NCBI GenBank assembly: GCA_001873285.1
Contig: MNYV01000035.1
Coordinates: forward strand, 1 to 42,859
Reading direction: 5' to 3'
Length of the DNA: 42,859 nucleotides
Origin: Nitrospirae bacterium CG2_30_53_67
GTDB taxonomy: Bacteria > CG2-30-53-67
This document shows, in pieces, positions 17,424 through 27,134 of the stretch. Within the stretch, counting starts at the first letter, position 1. Each line of letters begins with the position of its first letter. The position numbers were made by a program, and so were the translations under genes. Under the pieces are notes generated by a model. The model made no database searches. It was not told where the DNA came from and was given only the letters and a program-made list of their open reading frames with translations.

Positions 17424-18770
17424 ATGACCAAGATAAAGAGCTATTTCGCCTGCCAGTCCTGCGGATACCAGACTTACAAATGGATCGGCCGGTGTCCGGA
17501 CTGCGGCAAATGGAACAGTTTCATAGAAGAACGTGAGGCATCCGGAACTTTTTCCAAAAATCATGTCCGGCCCGAACCGGTCTCGCTCGGTGAGGTCAGC
17601 AAGGATCAGGAAGAGAGGATCCCGATCGGACTTTCTGAAATGGACCGCGTCCTGGGGGGCGGGCTGGTCCAGGGCTCGGTGACCCTGATCGGGGGCGACC
17701 CCGGCATCGGAAAATCCACCCTGTTGCTTCAGATCGCCGACTCCTTGTCACGTCAGGGACAGGAGATCCTATATGTCACGGCCGAAGAATCCCTCCGGCA
17801 GGTGAAGATCCGAGCCGACCGTCTCGGCATCAACCGCTCTTCACTTAAGCTCTTATCCGAAAACTGTCTTGAGGGGGTCATGCAGGTCATCTCCGACCTT
17901 TCCCCCGGCATGGTCGTTATCGATTCGGTACAGACGGTCTACACGGACACCATCCAGTCCGCCCCGGGCTCTGTCAGCCAGGTTAGGGAGGTCGCCGGCA
18001 TCCTCACCCGCATGGCCAAGCAAAAGGATATCTCAGTCTTTCTGATCGGCCATGTGACCAAGGACGGAAGCATTGCAGGGCCCAGGGTCCTCGAGCATAT
18101 CGTGGATACGGTCCTCTATTTCGAGGGGGACCAGGGACATGCCTACCGGATCATCCGAACCATCAAAAACCGTTTCGGGTCCACTCAGGAGATCGGCGTC
18201 TTCGAGATGAAGGAACAAGGCCTTGTAGAGGTCAAGAACCCTTCGGAGATGTTTCTTGCAGAACGCCAGAGCGCCGTCCCCGGGTCCGTGGTCGTGGCCA
18301 GCATGGAGGGAACCCGGCCGATCCTTGTCGAGCTTCAGGCCCTGGTCACACCCGTGGAGTTCGGCGTTCCGAGGAGGATGACCACCGGAGTGGACAAGAA
18401 CCGGGTGAATCTCCTGATCGCCGTCCTGGAGAAGCGGGCCGGCATCCCCCTGAACAGCCAGGACGTCTTCGTCAATGTGGTGGGCGGGATCACCCTGACC
18501 GAACCGGCCGCGGAGCTTGGAATCATCTCCGCCGTGGTCTCCAATTTCAGGGGGATCCCCATGGGAGAGAAGACCCTTGTTTTCGGAGAGACCGGTCTCG
18601 GAGGAGAAGTCCGTTCGGTCAGCCGGCCCCAGGCCAGGATCCGTGAGGCCGCCAAACTCGGATTCAGGCGCTGCATTTTACCCAAGCGTTCACTCTCCGA
18701 AGTGGATGCCCTCGGCATGGAACTCGTCGGCGTGGACGGGATCGATGCCTTGCTCGAGATTCTTCTATGA
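17424..18770 (+). CDS. radA: DNA repair protein RadA (Sms)
   Basis: 448 residues. RecA-like ATPase that promotes branch migration in recombination and repair. It has an N-terminal zinc finger with Cys10, Cys13, Cys24 and Cys27 (CQSCG...CPDCG), Walker A GDPGIGKS (91-98), the RadA-specific KNRFGST motif near residue 250, and a C-terminal Lon-protease-like domain (RPILVELQALV...GLGGEVR). It starts 85 bp after mlaD, with no clear promoter between, and ends 10 bp before recN. The pair likely forms a repair unit at the end of the long rplI-mla transcription run. Confidence 0.97.
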   Translation: MTKIKSYFACQSCGYQTYKWIGRCPDCGKWNSFIEEREASGTFSKNHVRPEPVSLGEVSKDQEERIPIGLSEMDRVLGGGLVQGSVTLIGGDPGIGKSTLLLQIADSLSRQGQEILYVTAEESLRQVKIRADRLGINRSSLKLLSENCLEGVMQVISDLSPGMVVIDSVQTVYTDTIQSAPGSVSQVREVAGILTRMAKQKDISVFLIGHVTKDGSIAGPRVLEHIVDTVLYFEGDQGHAYRIIRTIKNRFGSTQEIGVFEMKEQGLVEVKNPSEMFLAERQSAVPGSVVVASMEGTRPILVELQALVTPVEFGVPRRMTTGVDKNRVNLLIAVLEKRAGIPLNSQDVFVNVVGGITLTEPAAELGIISAVVSNFRGIPMGEKTLVFGETGLGGEVRSVSRPQARIREAAKLGFRRCILPKRSLSEVDALGMELVGVDGIDALLEILL

Positions 18771-18780
18771 GGGGACAGGG

Positions 18781-20487
18781 ATGCTCCGTGATCTTCGTAT
18801 CCAGAATTTCGCCATCATAGAAGATATCTCACTCACATTCGACCTCGGACTGAACATCATTACCGGAGACACCGGGGCGGGGAAATCCATCCTCGTGGGC
18901 GCCCTGGGCCTGATTCTGGGAGGACGGGGCTCGCCTGAAATGATCCGGACCGGAGAGGAGCAGGCCCGCATCACCGCCTGCTTTGATCTGCGCGGACAGC
19001 CCGAACAGATCCAGCGGATCCGGGACTTGGGCATCGAGATACCGGACGGAGAGCTCATGGTCCACCGGAACCTCAGCCGATCCGGAAAAGCAAAGATCAC
19101 GCTGAACGGGGATCCTGCCACGGCCGGGATCCTTTCCCAGATCAGCGAGAACCTCGTGGACATCCATGGTCAGCACGAACACCATTCCCTCCTGAACCGG
19201 GAGCATCATATTGATCTCCTCGATGCGTTCGGCGGTCTTTCCCCCATATTGTCGCAATACAAAGAAGTCTACCTTGAACTCACCCGCCTTAAAGAAAAGC
19301 TGCATCGTCTTGAGAGAGAAGGGAAGGACCTCCCGCGCCGGATCGATTTTCTTCAGTACCAGATCAGGGAGATCATGGATTTCAATCCGGAACCCGGCGA
19401 AGAAGAGGACCTAATCCGGGAAATCCAGGTGCTGAGGAACACGGAACGGATCGCATCCCTGGCCCAGGGGGCCTATGCCGAGCTTTATGAATCAGAAGGC
19501 GCGGTTTCGGACCGGATCGGCCGGATCATAGGGAGCCTGAGCGAACTCTCCTCCATCGATATGAGGATCGAGGCATTGTCCAAGCAGGGGGAAGAGGTAA
19601 AGTACCGTATCGAGGACATGGCGCGTACCCTCCGGGACTATCTCTCCCGCATAGAACCGGACCCGGACCGGCTCGCAGCCGTAGAGGAGAGGCTGGAGGG
19701 CCTTCGTCACCTGAAACGTAAGTACGGCCCGACCATCGAAGAGATCCTGCAATTCAGGCAGGCCGCGGAAGAGGATCTGAAGGGGCTGACCGGAGACGAG
19801 GCGGACCACTCTCTCTTGAATGAGGCCTGCAATAAGGCCCTCACTGCCGCAGCAAAGCTGGCTGAAGATCTCTCGAAATCCCGCAGGAGCTCAGCTCGAA
19901 GCATGGAGCGCGCGCTGGAGAAGGAACTCGCCGTCCTGGGGATGTCCGGGACGCGGTTTGTGGCGCAGATGGAAAAATATCCGGCCAGGCCCGAAGATCC
20001 TGCGGATACACGAGGCCGGGCCCTCACCTCAAAGGGCATGGACCAGGTGGAATTCCTGGTCTCACCCAATGTGGGAGAGGAACCCAAAGCGCTCTCCCGG
20101 ATCGCCTCCGGCGGGGAACTCTCTCGGATCATGCTGGCCATCAAGACGGTGCTCGCCGGCGTGGACCGGGTCGGGATCCTGGTTTTCGATGAAGTCGACT
20201 CCGGTATCGGCGGGGGCATTGCGGAAGTCCTCGGGAAAAGGCTTGCCTTTGTGGCCCGGGACCGCCAGGTCATCTGCGTTACCCACCTTCCCCAGATCGC
20301 CAGTCAGGGAAACACCCACTACCATATTGCAAAAGAAGTTCAGGACGGACGGACCCGGGTCACGGCCCGCCGCCTCGAGAGCAAGGATAGGATTCAGGAG
20401 ATCGCCCGGATGCTCGGCGGGATCGAGATGACCCGGACCACGGTACAGCATGCCAAAGAGATGTTGAAACTTTCAAATGGCCTATGA
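18781..20487 (+). CDS. recN: DNA repair protein RecN
   Basis: 568 residues, the normal RecN length. SMC-like protein that acts on double-strand breaks. N-terminal half: MLRDLRIQNFAIIED and Walker A GDTGAGKS (29-36). Coiled-coil arms follow through about residue 380. The C-terminal half has the ABC signature RIASGGELSR, Walker B LVFDEVDSGIGG and the H-loop CVTHLPQIAS. The frame is open upstream through radA, but the ATG at 18781 gives the family start and follows a GAGGGGACAGGG ribosome site. It overlaps the UPF0280 gene by 11 bp. Confidence 0.96.
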   Translation: MLRDLRIQNFAIIEDISLTFDLGLNIITGDTGAGKSILVGALGLILGGRGSPEMIRTGEEQARITACFDLRGQPEQIQRIRDLGIEIPDGELMVHRNLSRSGKAKITLNGDPATAGILSQISENLVDIHGQHEHHSLLNREHHIDLLDAFGGLSPILSQYKEVYLELTRLKEKLHRLEREGKDLPRRIDFLQYQIREIMDFNPEPGEEEDLIREIQVLRNTERIASLAQGAYAELYESEGAVSDRIGRIIGSLSELSSIDMRIEALSKQGEEVKYRIEDMARTLRDYLSRIEPDPDRLAAVEERLEGLRHLKRKYGPTIEEILQFRQAAEEDLKGLTGDEADHSLLNEACNKALTAAAKLAEDLSKSRRSSARSMERALEKELAVLGMSGTRFVAQMEKYPARPEDPADTRGRALTSKGMDQVEFLVSPNVGEEPKALSRIASGGELSRIMLAIKTVLAGVDRVGILVFDEVDSGIGGGIAEVLGKRLAFVARDRQVICVTHLPQIASQGNTHYHIAKEVQDGRTRVTARRLESKDRIQEIARMLGGIEMTRTTVQHAKEMLKLSNGL

Positions 20488-21202
20488 GAAAAGGGCATAC
20501 CGCAGCTTCATGCAAGGCGCCGGCCTTGTCCAGTTCCATGTGATGGTCAAGGAGACCGACCTCTGGATCTCCGCCGACTCCGACCTTAAGGACTCGGCCC
20601 TCTCAATCGTCAGGCAATATCGCCGCCATCTCGAGCATTATATCCGGAATCATCCCGAATTCCTGACTACCCTTGAACCCCTGGACGTGGAACCGGAGGC
20701 CTTTGATCTGATTCAGGTCATGGCCACGGCCGGCAAGACCGCGGGCGTAGGCCCCATGGCCGCCGTAGCCGGCGCCATTGCCGAATTTGTGGGAAGGGAC
20801 CTTCTCAGGGAATCCAAAGAGCTGATCGTGGAGAACGGAGGGGACATCTTCCTCGCGTCCGCTGAGGAGCGGACGGTCTCCATCTTTGCAGGCCGTTCCT
20901 CTTTCAGCCGCCGGATCGGAATCCGGATTAAACATGACCAAACCCCTTTGGGGATCTGTACCTCCTCCGGGACCGTGGGGCACTCCCTCAGCTTCGGGAA
21001 GTGTGACGCCGTCACGGTTCTCTCCTCGTCTGCGGCCCTGGCCGATGCGGCCGCCACGGCTGCCGGAAATCGCGTGCAGAGCCCCCGGGATATCCAGAAG
21101 GGGCTCGATTTTCTTGCATCCATCCCCGGCGTGCAGGGCGGGCTCATCATTGCAGGAGAATCCATGGGGGTTTGGGGGGACGTGGAGCTTATGAAGCTAT
21201 AA
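20477..21202 (+). CDS. UPF0280 family protein (ApbE-like fold)
   Basis: 241 residues. It matches the UPF0280 family: the AGVGPMAAVAGAIAEFVG stretch near residues 90-107, IVENGGDIFL, LGICTSSGTVGHSLSFG and ALADAAATAAGN are typical. The family is related to ApbE flavin transferases and is common in anaerobes and methanogens. Its reaction is not established. The start lies within the last codons of recN, indicating coupling. No membrane segments or signal peptide. Confidence 0.85.
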   Translation: MAYEKRAYRSFMQGAGLVQFHVMVKETDLWISADSDLKDSALSIVRQYRRHLEHYIRNHPEFLTTLEPLDVEPEAFDLIQVMATAGKTAGVGPMAAVAGAIAEFVGRDLLRESKELIVENGGDIFLASAEERTVSIFAGRSSFSRRIGIRIKHDQTPLGICTSSGTVGHSLSFGKCDAVTVLSSSAALADAAATAAGNRVQSPRDIQKGLDFLASIPGVQGGLIIAGESMGVWGDVELMKL

Positions 21203-21211
21203 GCGTCACCC

Positions 21212-21757
21212 TCAAATCCCATTCTTTTTATATCTTTGAACAAACCGCTCCCGCATCCGGTGAAAGATCTCCAGGGTCTCCCCGGAACGGTAGTCCGGAT
21301 AGGTATGATCAAACGGGCGGAAGCTCCCCCGGACAAAGCACAGGGTCACCTCGGCATAGATCCCATGGGCCAGATAGATCCTGTGGGAAAAATCCTTGGT
21401 CGTAGCCAGAACAATCCTCGATGCGTCGAGATACCCGGGGTCCAGATTGATCCGACGGAGAGGCTTCCCCTCTACTCTCCTCATATACCGTTCTTCGATC
21501 CGGTTGGTCTCGACCTTGATGCCGGCGATCCTGTCCGGCAGGATCAGGTCTTGAAAAAACAGAAACCTCCGGAAGATATTTTCGCCCAGCTCTTCAACAT
21601 AATAATCGGTGTGCCTCCAGGAGAGATCCGAAGTTTGATGAAGAATCGGGCCGAACGCAGTCTGAAGCAGCATGACTGCTTCGTCCATAAGGACGACATC
21701 CGAGGAGAGCATCCCGATAAAAAGCATGACCGGATGCGGTTTTCTTATCTTACCCAT
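21212..21757 (-). CDS. DUF4416 family protein
   Basis: 181 residues from the chosen start. Recognised as DUF4416, a family of unknown function sometimes named GTP-binding protein without good evidence. Visible family stretches include HPVMLFIGMLSS near the start, a central HTDYYVEELGENIFRRF, and KPLRRINLDPGYLDASRIVLATTKDF. The frame is open 31 codons further upstream, but the ATG at 21757 has a GAAGGAG ribosome site and removes a non-conserved leader. It is convergent with the UPF0280 gene, 9 bp apart, with no terminator between them. Confidence 0.8.
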   Translation of the reverse strand: MGKIRKPHPVMLFIGMLSSDVVLMDEAVMLLQTAFGPILHQTSDLSWRHTDYYVEELGENIFRRFLFFQDLILPDRIAGIKVETNRIEERYMRRVEGKPLRRINLDPGYLDASRIVLATTKDFSHRIYLAHGIYAEVTLCFVRGSFRPFDHTYPDYRSGETLEIFHRMRERFVQRYKKNGI

Positions 21758-21986
21758 TCCCTTTTCACTCCTTCTTTCAATCTCGGATTGTAGAATTTCA
21801 TACCCACGGCAATACCTGTTTATCATACGGCAAAGAGAAGAGAGAATCAATCTTGAAGAAGGCCCTTCTGATCCATCCCTGGATTTACGACCGGCACGGC
21901 CGGCTTATGATTTTCTGAATCAAGCCTGACGGTCTTCCAGCCATCGTGACTCGGTTCAGCGGCCGTCTCTTGTTTCAGAAAAGCGC

Positions 21987-22015
21987 TTTACAAACCCGCA
22001 AAGGTTGATTACAAT
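21987..22015 (+). promoter_or_regulatory. Sigma-70 promoter of trxB
   Basis: TTTACA (21987-21992), a 17-bp spacer and TACAAT (22010-22015) lie 36 bp before the trxB start. Apart from a small GAAGGCCCTTC palindrome near 21857, I see nothing else in 21758-21986. Confidence 0.6.
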
Positions 22016-22050
22016 CCCGAACATATTCATAATCGGCATAGGAGGAAGGA

Positions 22051-22983
22051 ATGATCCGTCATATCTTGATTATCGGCTCAGGACCCGCAGGCTATACCGC
22101 GGCAATCTATAACGCGAGGGCTGATCTCGCACCCCTGCTGATAGAAGGACCCCAGCCCGGCGGGCAGCTGACCATCACCACCGAGGTAGAAAACTTTCCC
22201 GGTTTTTCCCAGGGGATCATGGGCCCTGAGTTGATGGAGGAGATGAAGAAACAGGCCCTCCGGTTCGGCGCCGAAATCATCTCCGCACAGGTCGAATCCG
22301 CGGACTTCTCAACCCGCCCTTTTATGATCCGGCTGGATAACCATGAGGAGATCCGGTCCAAGACGGTGATCATCGCCACCGGGGCCTCGGCCCGGCTGCT
22401 CGGAATTCCGAGCGAAAGACGTTTGATGGGCCGAGGGGTTTCGGCCTGCGCGACCTGTGACGGGTTCTTTTTCCGAGACAAAGAGATCACCGTGATCGGG
22501 GGCGGAGACACGGCCCTGGAAGAGGCCATCTTCCTTACCCGATTTGCGAGCAAGGTCACGGTCGTACACCGGAGAGATGAATTCCGGGCCTCGAGAATCA
22601 TGCAGGACCGGGCCTCGGCCAATAAAAAAATCCATTTCGTTTTGGACTCAGTGATCGAACAGATCCTCGGCGAGGACAAAGCACAGGTCACGGGACTCCG
22701 GATCAGAAATGTCAAGAGTGGAGAGGTCACGGACATCCCCTGCGAAGGGGTCTTCATCGCCATCGGGCATGCGCCCAACACCAAAGTCTTCCAGGGACAG
22801 ATCGAGCTCGATGCAAAGGGGTACATCGCTCTCAAGGGGAAAACGCGCACCAGCGTATCCGGTGTCTTCGCGGCAGGTGACGTGGTCGATCCGGTCTACA
22901 AGCAGGCCATCACCGCGGCGGGCATGGGGTGCATGGCCGCCCTGGATGCAGAGCGCTTTTTAACTGAGGAGGGAGAGACATGA
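22051..22983 (+). CDS. trxB: Thioredoxin reductase (NADPH-type)
   Basis: 310 residues, the usual length. FAD enzyme that reduces thioredoxin. FAD motif [16 protein letters not shown] at the start, redox pair CATC (Cys133 and Cys136), NADPH motif [10 protein letters not shown] with the HRRDEFRAS arginine region, and a C-terminal FAD motif [11 protein letters not shown]. The ribosome site is AGGAGGAAGG. The ATG of the superoxide reductase-like gene overlaps its stop by 4 bp, so the two are coupled. That suggests a shared role in oxidative stress or thiol balance. Confidence 0.95.
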   Translation: MIRHILIIGSGPAGYTAAIYNARADLAPLLIEGPQPGGQLTITTEVENFPGFSQGIMGPELMEEMKKQALRFGAEIISAQVESADFSTRPFMIRLDNHEEIRSKTVIIATGASARLLGIPSERRLMGRGVSACATCDGFFFRDKEITVIGGGDTALEEAIFLTRFASKVTVVHRRDEFRASRIMQDRASANKKIHFVLDSVIEQILGEDKAQVTGLRIRNVKSGEVTDIPCEGVFIAIGHAPNTKVFQGQIELDAKGYIALKGKTRTSVSGVFAAGDVVDPVYKQAITAAGMGCMAALDAERFLTEEGET

Positions 22984-23438
22984 AAAATTTCAGCCGGCGG
23001 GAATTTATGGAAACGGGGATGGCGCTGACTGCAGGAACTTTGGCTCTCATGGAAGCACATCCTGCCTTCCCCCAGATGACTCAACCATCGCAGGAAGTCT
23101 ATCAGACCCTGAAAGACCCGAAGATCATTTCGGAACTGGAGATGAAGCACGTCCCCTTGATCGACGTCCCCGACCTGGTAAAAAAAATGGAGTCCTTCAA
23201 CCTCCATATCCGAATCGGCAGGGTCATCCACCCCATGGAAAAGCCGCACCATATCGAATGGATTCATGTCATGAAAAAGGGCGGCATCCCTCTGGCCGAG
23301 ATCAATCTCTCTTACGAGGGGGTCACCCCGTCCATTGTCCTGAATCTTGCTCTTTCAGAATCCACGGAGATCCATGTCAAGATCCTCTGCAATATCCACG
23401 GATACTGGATGGAGACCAAAAAGATTGAGGTGGTCTGA
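22980..23438 (+). CDS. Tat-exported superoxide reductase-like protein
   Basis: 152 residues. The C-terminal 100 match the single-iron superoxide reductase (neelaredoxin) domain. Expected Fe ligands are His57 (KHVP), His84 and His90 ([11 protein letters not shown]), and Cys137 and His140 (CNIHGYW). These enzymes reduce superoxide to peroxide without making oxygen. The lysine of the usual EKHVP motif is present (Lys56), but the glutamate is replaced by Met55. The N-terminus has a twin-arginine signal (SRREFM, then a hydrophobic stretch), pointing to export of the folded metalloprotein to the periplasm. It overlaps trxB by 4 bp. Confidence 0.85.
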   Translation: MKNFSRREFMETGMALTAGTLALMEAHPAFPQMTQPSQEVYQTLKDPKIISELEMKHVPLIDVPDLVKKMESFNLHIRIGRVIHPMEKPHHIEWIHVMKKGGIPLAEINLSYEGVTPSIVLNLALSESTEIHVKILCNIHGYWMETKKIEVV

Positions 23439-23552
23439 TCCCGAGGCGAGGTTTTTCTATATCAGAAAGACCCCGTGATGGAACCTATTTTGTAAAAATG
23501 AAAAAACAAATTTCTCCTTTTTCAAATTCTTTATTAAGGAGAGCGAAAAACC

Positions 23553-24524
23553 TTGAAGATCCTGGTCATGGGCGCTGGATCCATCGGAAGCGTGTTCGGC
23601 GGGTTTCTGGCCGAAGGCGGCCATGAAGTGACCCTGGTCGGGCGTCCCTGGCACATGGAGGCCATTCAGGCCAAAGGCCTGCACATCTCCGGGATCTGGG
23701 GCGATCATACGGTCACCAACCTGCGGACACTGAGTTCGCTACCAGACGAAGGGGGGCTCGATCTGGTCCTCCTCACGGTCAAGTCCTACCAGACCCGGGA
23801 GTCGGTTTCCGAACTTGACCGCCATATCCTGGATCCGGTTCCGATCCTCTCCCTGCAGAACGGTCTGGGAAACCTGGAGACCATTGCCGAAATCGTGGGC
23901 CCGGACAGGACCCTGGGGGGGCGGGTCATCTTCGGAGCGGAGATCCGCAATCCCGGCGAGGTTGCGGTCACGGTCTATGCAGACCGCGTCGTGGTGGGAC
24001 CCATGAGGGGGAGCCGGTTTCCTGCCCGGAAAACAGAAGAAATTGCGGCGGCCGTCGATGGGGCCGGAATCCCCTGCATGGCTACGCGGGAAATAGAACG
24101 GTATATCTGGGGCAAGGTGCTCTACAATGCGGCGCTGAACGCTCCTGCATCCATTCTTGAGATCAACTACGGAAAACTTCTTGAAAACGAATCTACAAAA
24201 GCGCTGATGCGGGAGATCATCGTGGAGGCCTTTGCCGTGGCCAATGCAGATCACATCACTCTGGACTGGCCCTCCCCGGAGGCCTATCTGGAGATTCTGT
24301 TTGACAGGCTGATCCCCCCGACCGCTTCTCATTTTCCTTCCATGCTCCAGGATATCCGCCATGGGAAAAAAACGGAGATTGATGCCATAAACGGCGCCAT
24401 TGCCCGCCTGGGTCAAAAACATGCGATACCCACGCCGGTCAATGAGACCCTATCCGGACTGGTTCGGTTCAAGGAGTCCGGCAGGAGGAATTTTTTCAGG
24501 GAATCAAAAAAACAAAATCAATGA
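23553..24524 (+). CDS. 2-dehydropantoate 2-reductase family protein (ApbA/PanE)
   Basis: 323 residues. The N-terminal Rossmann motif GAGSIGSVFGGFLA binds NADPH, and GWxKVLYNAALN-like WGKVLYNAALNAPASIL carries the family's catalytic lysine and asparagine. The usual reaction is ketopantoate to pantoate, in pantothenate/CoA synthesis. Paralogues with other substrates exist, so no symbol is given. The start is a TTG with a good AAGGAG site about 10 bases upstream. The first ATG, five codons later, would cut off the first beta strand. The end overlaps the minus-strand gene at 24518 by 7 bp. Confidence 0.85.
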   Translation: MKILVMGAGSIGSVFGGFLAEGGHEVTLVGRPWHMEAIQAKGLHISGIWGDHTVTNLRTLSSLPDEGGLDLVLLTVKSYQTRESVSELDRHILDPVPILSLQNGLGNLETIAEIVGPDRTLGGRVIFGAEIRNPGEVAVTVYADRVVVGPMRGSRFPARKTEEIAAAVDGAGIPCMATREIERYIWGKVLYNAALNAPASILEINYGKLLENESTKALMREIIVEAFAVANADHITLDWPSPEAYLEILFDRLIPPTASHFPSMLQDIRHGKKTEIDAINGAIARLGQKHAIPTPVNETLSGLVRFKESGRRNFFRESKKQNQ

Positions 24525-24871
24525 ACCATGCCCGATCCCCCCAGAGGGGGCATAGAGTGGGCGGTGTAATTAAAGCTGATCTTGTCCTGGGCGAGAACCT
24601 GGCGGACATACTGGAAGAACTGAAGGCTTTCCGGGCCGGGATTCTTTGTACAGAAGAGGGTAATCATCACATTCTCGGGTTGGATCCCGGGATATTCCCT
24701 GGCAAAGGCCGGATCCATGATGTAACCGTAGTAGGTATCGATCTTGGCTCTGAGCTGTCTGTGCATGGTCCGGACATCGGCCCACGGGCGGTCCTCCTGA
24801 ATAATCAGAACCAGCTTGTTATGGACCTCGTCCTTGGCCACATAATCAATGACTGAAGGGTCCGACATCAT
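24518..24871 (-). CDS. DUF6572-like small protein
   Basis: 117 residues. The N-terminal half (VIDYVAKD..NKLVLIIQEDRPW..., then a helix ending in LRAKIDTYYGYI) resembles DUF6572 proteins, which have no known function. No signal peptide or membrane segment. The start overlaps the end of the upstream GAF/chemoreceptor-like gene by 4 bp, so the two are coupled and may work together. Family assignment is from memory and tentative. Confidence 0.65.
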   Translation of the reverse strand: MMSDPSVIDYVAKDEVHNKLVLIIQEDRPWADVRTMHRQLRAKIDTYYGYIMDPAFAREYPGIQPENVMITLFCTKNPGPESLQFFQYVRQVLAQDKISFNYTAHSMPPLGGSGMVH

Positions 24872-26895
24872 GGCTGGATCTCCTTGACCTCTGAAGACAA
24901 GACATGAATCCCCTGAATAATGAGTTCGCTTTCCTGTTTCCTCTTTTCCGCTTCCATAAACAAAGCGTCCACCATGTCGGAGACCTGGGTCACCATCCGG
25001 TATACGGTCTGAAGCCCATCAGACTGGTCGGCAGTGGCTTTGGCCACATCCTCGGTAAGCTTTCTCATGTTCTCATTGGCCTGGGCGATGACACGGCTCC
25101 CCTGATTCTGTTCACCGATACTCTTAGTCATCTGCTGGATCATTTCCTTGACCCGGTCAAAAGCATGGGAGACCACCTCTGTGCTCTTGACCTGCTCACG
25201 AGCGGCCTGTTCAATTTTCTGTGTCATCTCCATGGAGTTGAGCGCCCGCTTCAATATCTTGTCCAGGGCATCGGCGGATCGGCGGGAAAGCTGGACACCG
25301 ACTTCAATATGGCTGGGAATGGACTGGATCATGGTGACGGCCTTACGAACCTCATCCTGTACCGATATGATCATGAGTTCAATCTCTTTGGATGAGGTCG
25401 CCGTCTGTTCTGAAAGGGCCCTGATCTCGTTGCTGACTACAGCAAAACTCTTCCCCTGTTCGCCGGCCTGGGCAGAAATGATGGATGCATTCAGCGCCAG
25501 GACATTGGTTTTTTCATTAATATGATTAATGACCTCTAAAAAATGCCCGATCTCTTCTGCTTTCCGGCCGAGTTTCCCCATGACTTCAACGGACTCCATG
25601 ACGATATCATGGATTTTCCCAATCCCCCGGATCGAGTCCTGTACCAAGGAGACCGCTTCATCGGCTTCCTTCTTGACCTGCTCGGAGAGAGAACTGGACT
25701 CCTTGGCGTGGGTTTCCACCTCCCGGATCGACTGGTTCATCTCCGTGGTGGAGGAAACGGTATTCTCCGCCTCTTCAAATAAGATCTTCACACCCAAAGC
25801 CACTTCATTCAGCGAACCGGACATCTCGTGCACAGAAGCGGATGTATTGTTGACCGTCTCTGAAAGTCCTTCGGTGCTCCTTGCAAGCTGCTGAATATGG
25901 GTTGATATCATCTCGGCCCGGTTTGAAAGTTCCTTGACGATCTTTGAAAACTGCCCTTTCTGATTGAGAAGTTCCGTGAAGTTCCGCCCCAATTCCCGGT
26001 GCAGCCCATGGATCCCTTGAAACAGAGAGATGTTGGTCAGGGCAATAGACCCCTGATCGGCAAGGATCTGCAGCGTCGAGAGGTTTTCGTCCCGAATCGG
26101 ATTTCTCCGGTACTTATTGTCCACCGCGATCAGGCCGATCGGTACGCCCCGCTCCCGGAGGGGGATGCAGGCAAAGGATTTGGACCGGAGTTCGGGGATC
26201 CGGTCAAACGGCGGTCCCAGACGAAAGTCGGGAGACATCTCTGATATATCTTGGATGAGATAGACCTTATTCTCCTGGATCGTCTTGATCAGGGCCCCCC
26301 TTTTTTCGGAAAGGGGAATCCGCAGGTTTCTCCAGCCTGTCCCCTGATGCCCTCTGGACTCCCTGCATTCGAGAACCTTTCTCTCCTGATCAAGCATGAA
26401 GATATTGATCCTGTCAAAGCTCAGGATTCGGTTCGCTCCCTCGGCGATCAGTTTCAAAACCTGGTCCTTGCTCAGGGTCCTTTGTATGTCGGCTCCGATC
26501 TGATACAGATTGGACATGTCGCTGCGGAGCTGTTTAAACCGGGATTCGAATTCCTTCTTCTGTTCTTCAATCTGACTTTGAACCCGGTGCAGTTGATCCG
26601 TTTTCTCTTCATTCCAGTCAAAGCCTCTGCCGACCAGATACCCGGTCACACTCATCACTAAAGAGGTTCCGAAGGTCATATACAGGTATAGAAAAACCTG
26701 CTGTGGTGAATACGTGATCTCATGAATCATGAAATCCGCTATGGAGAAACCCGGAGGACGGAAAAACAGGAGGAGTATAAAAAGCCAACCCAAAGGCGCT
26801 CCCAGTCCCATGATCACGCCGTTGATGGTATAGGAAATTCTCTTATATGGAGACCAGATCGAAAAAAGATCGTAGATATCCTTTGGTCTTGTCAT
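24868..26895 (-). CDS. Membrane protein with GAF and chemoreceptor-like signalling domain
   Basis: 675 residues. Two membrane segments (about 25-45 and 66-88), a short coiled coil, a GAF domain (about 150-295, ending LADQGSIALTNI), then a long helical MCP-type domain (about 310-675). No HAMP and no periplasmic sensor domain. The hairpin tip reads NVLALNASIISAQAGEQGKS, where classical receptors have [20 protein letters not shown]. The altered tip is seen also in other deltaproteobacterial MCP-like proteins and may change CheA/CheW contact. The input is likely a small molecule or redox signal bound by GAF. It overlaps a DUF6572-like gene. No che genes are nearby. Confidence 0.85.
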   Translation of the reverse strand: MTRPKDIYDLFSIWSPYKRISYTINGVIMGLGAPLGWLFILLLFFRPPGFSIADFMIHEITYSPQQVFLYLYMTFGTSLVMSVTGYLVGRGFDWNEEKTDQLHRVQSQIEEQKKEFESRFKQLRSDMSNLYQIGADIQRTLSKDQVLKLIAEGANRILSFDRINIFMLDQERKVLECRESRGHQGTGWRNLRIPLSEKRGALIKTIQENKVYLIQDISEMSPDFRLGPPFDRIPELRSKSFACIPLRERGVPIGLIAVDNKYRRNPIRDENLSTLQILADQGSIALTNISLFQGIHGLHRELGRNFTELLNQKGQFSKIVKELSNRAEMISTHIQQLARSTEGLSETVNNTSASVHEMSGSLNEVALGVKILFEEAENTVSSTTEMNQSIREVETHAKESSSLSEQVKKEADEAVSLVQDSIRGIGKIHDIVMESVEVMGKLGRKAEEIGHFLEVINHINEKTNVLALNASIISAQAGEQGKSFAVVSNEIRALSEQTATSSKEIELMIISVQDEVRKAVTMIQSIPSHIEVGVQLSRRSADALDKILKRALNSMEMTQKIEQAAREQVKSTEVVSHAFDRVKEMIQQMTKSIGEQNQGSRVIAQANENMRKLTEDVAKATADQSDGLQTVYRMVTQVSDMVDALFMEAEKRKQESELIIQGIHVLSSEVKEIQP

Positions 26896-26963
26896 ATCGT
26901 CTGCCCGATGACGCTATTGAAGATTTTTAAAATGTTTGGTTATCTTCTAAGTTGTTTATATAC

Positions 26964-26991
26964 ATTATAATTCAACTTTTTAAACATTCAA
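26964..26991 (-). promoter_or_regulatory. Sigma-70 promoter of the GAF/MCP-like gene
   Basis: On the minus strand TTGAAT (26991-26986), a 16-bp spacer and TATAAT (26969-26964) lie about 70 bp before the start at 26895. Confidence 0.55.
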
Positions 26992-27134
26992 AGAATTATC
27001 TCGAACTTTCGGCCCTTATTTGGAATAAATAATTCTTTTGTCATGCTCTTCCTGAAACTCTCCGGAACCTCACCGGGCGATTCCGTGATTCCCCTATTCG
27101 ACTCTAATCGCATACTCATGGGTGTATAGAAGCA

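Noticed and set aside
15839-17431. 530-codon open frame on the minus strand opposite mlaD
   Set aside because: It lies fully across mlaD and the ends of its neighbours, has no recognisable motif, and is explained by the codon bias of the real gene.
18517-18780. Upstream extension of recN within radA
   Set aside because: RecN starts MLRDLRIQNF at 18781; the extension is the second frame of radA.
21212-21220. Terminator between the UPF0280 and DUF4416 genes
   Set aside because: The 9-bp gap and flanking bases show no hairpin with a T-run.
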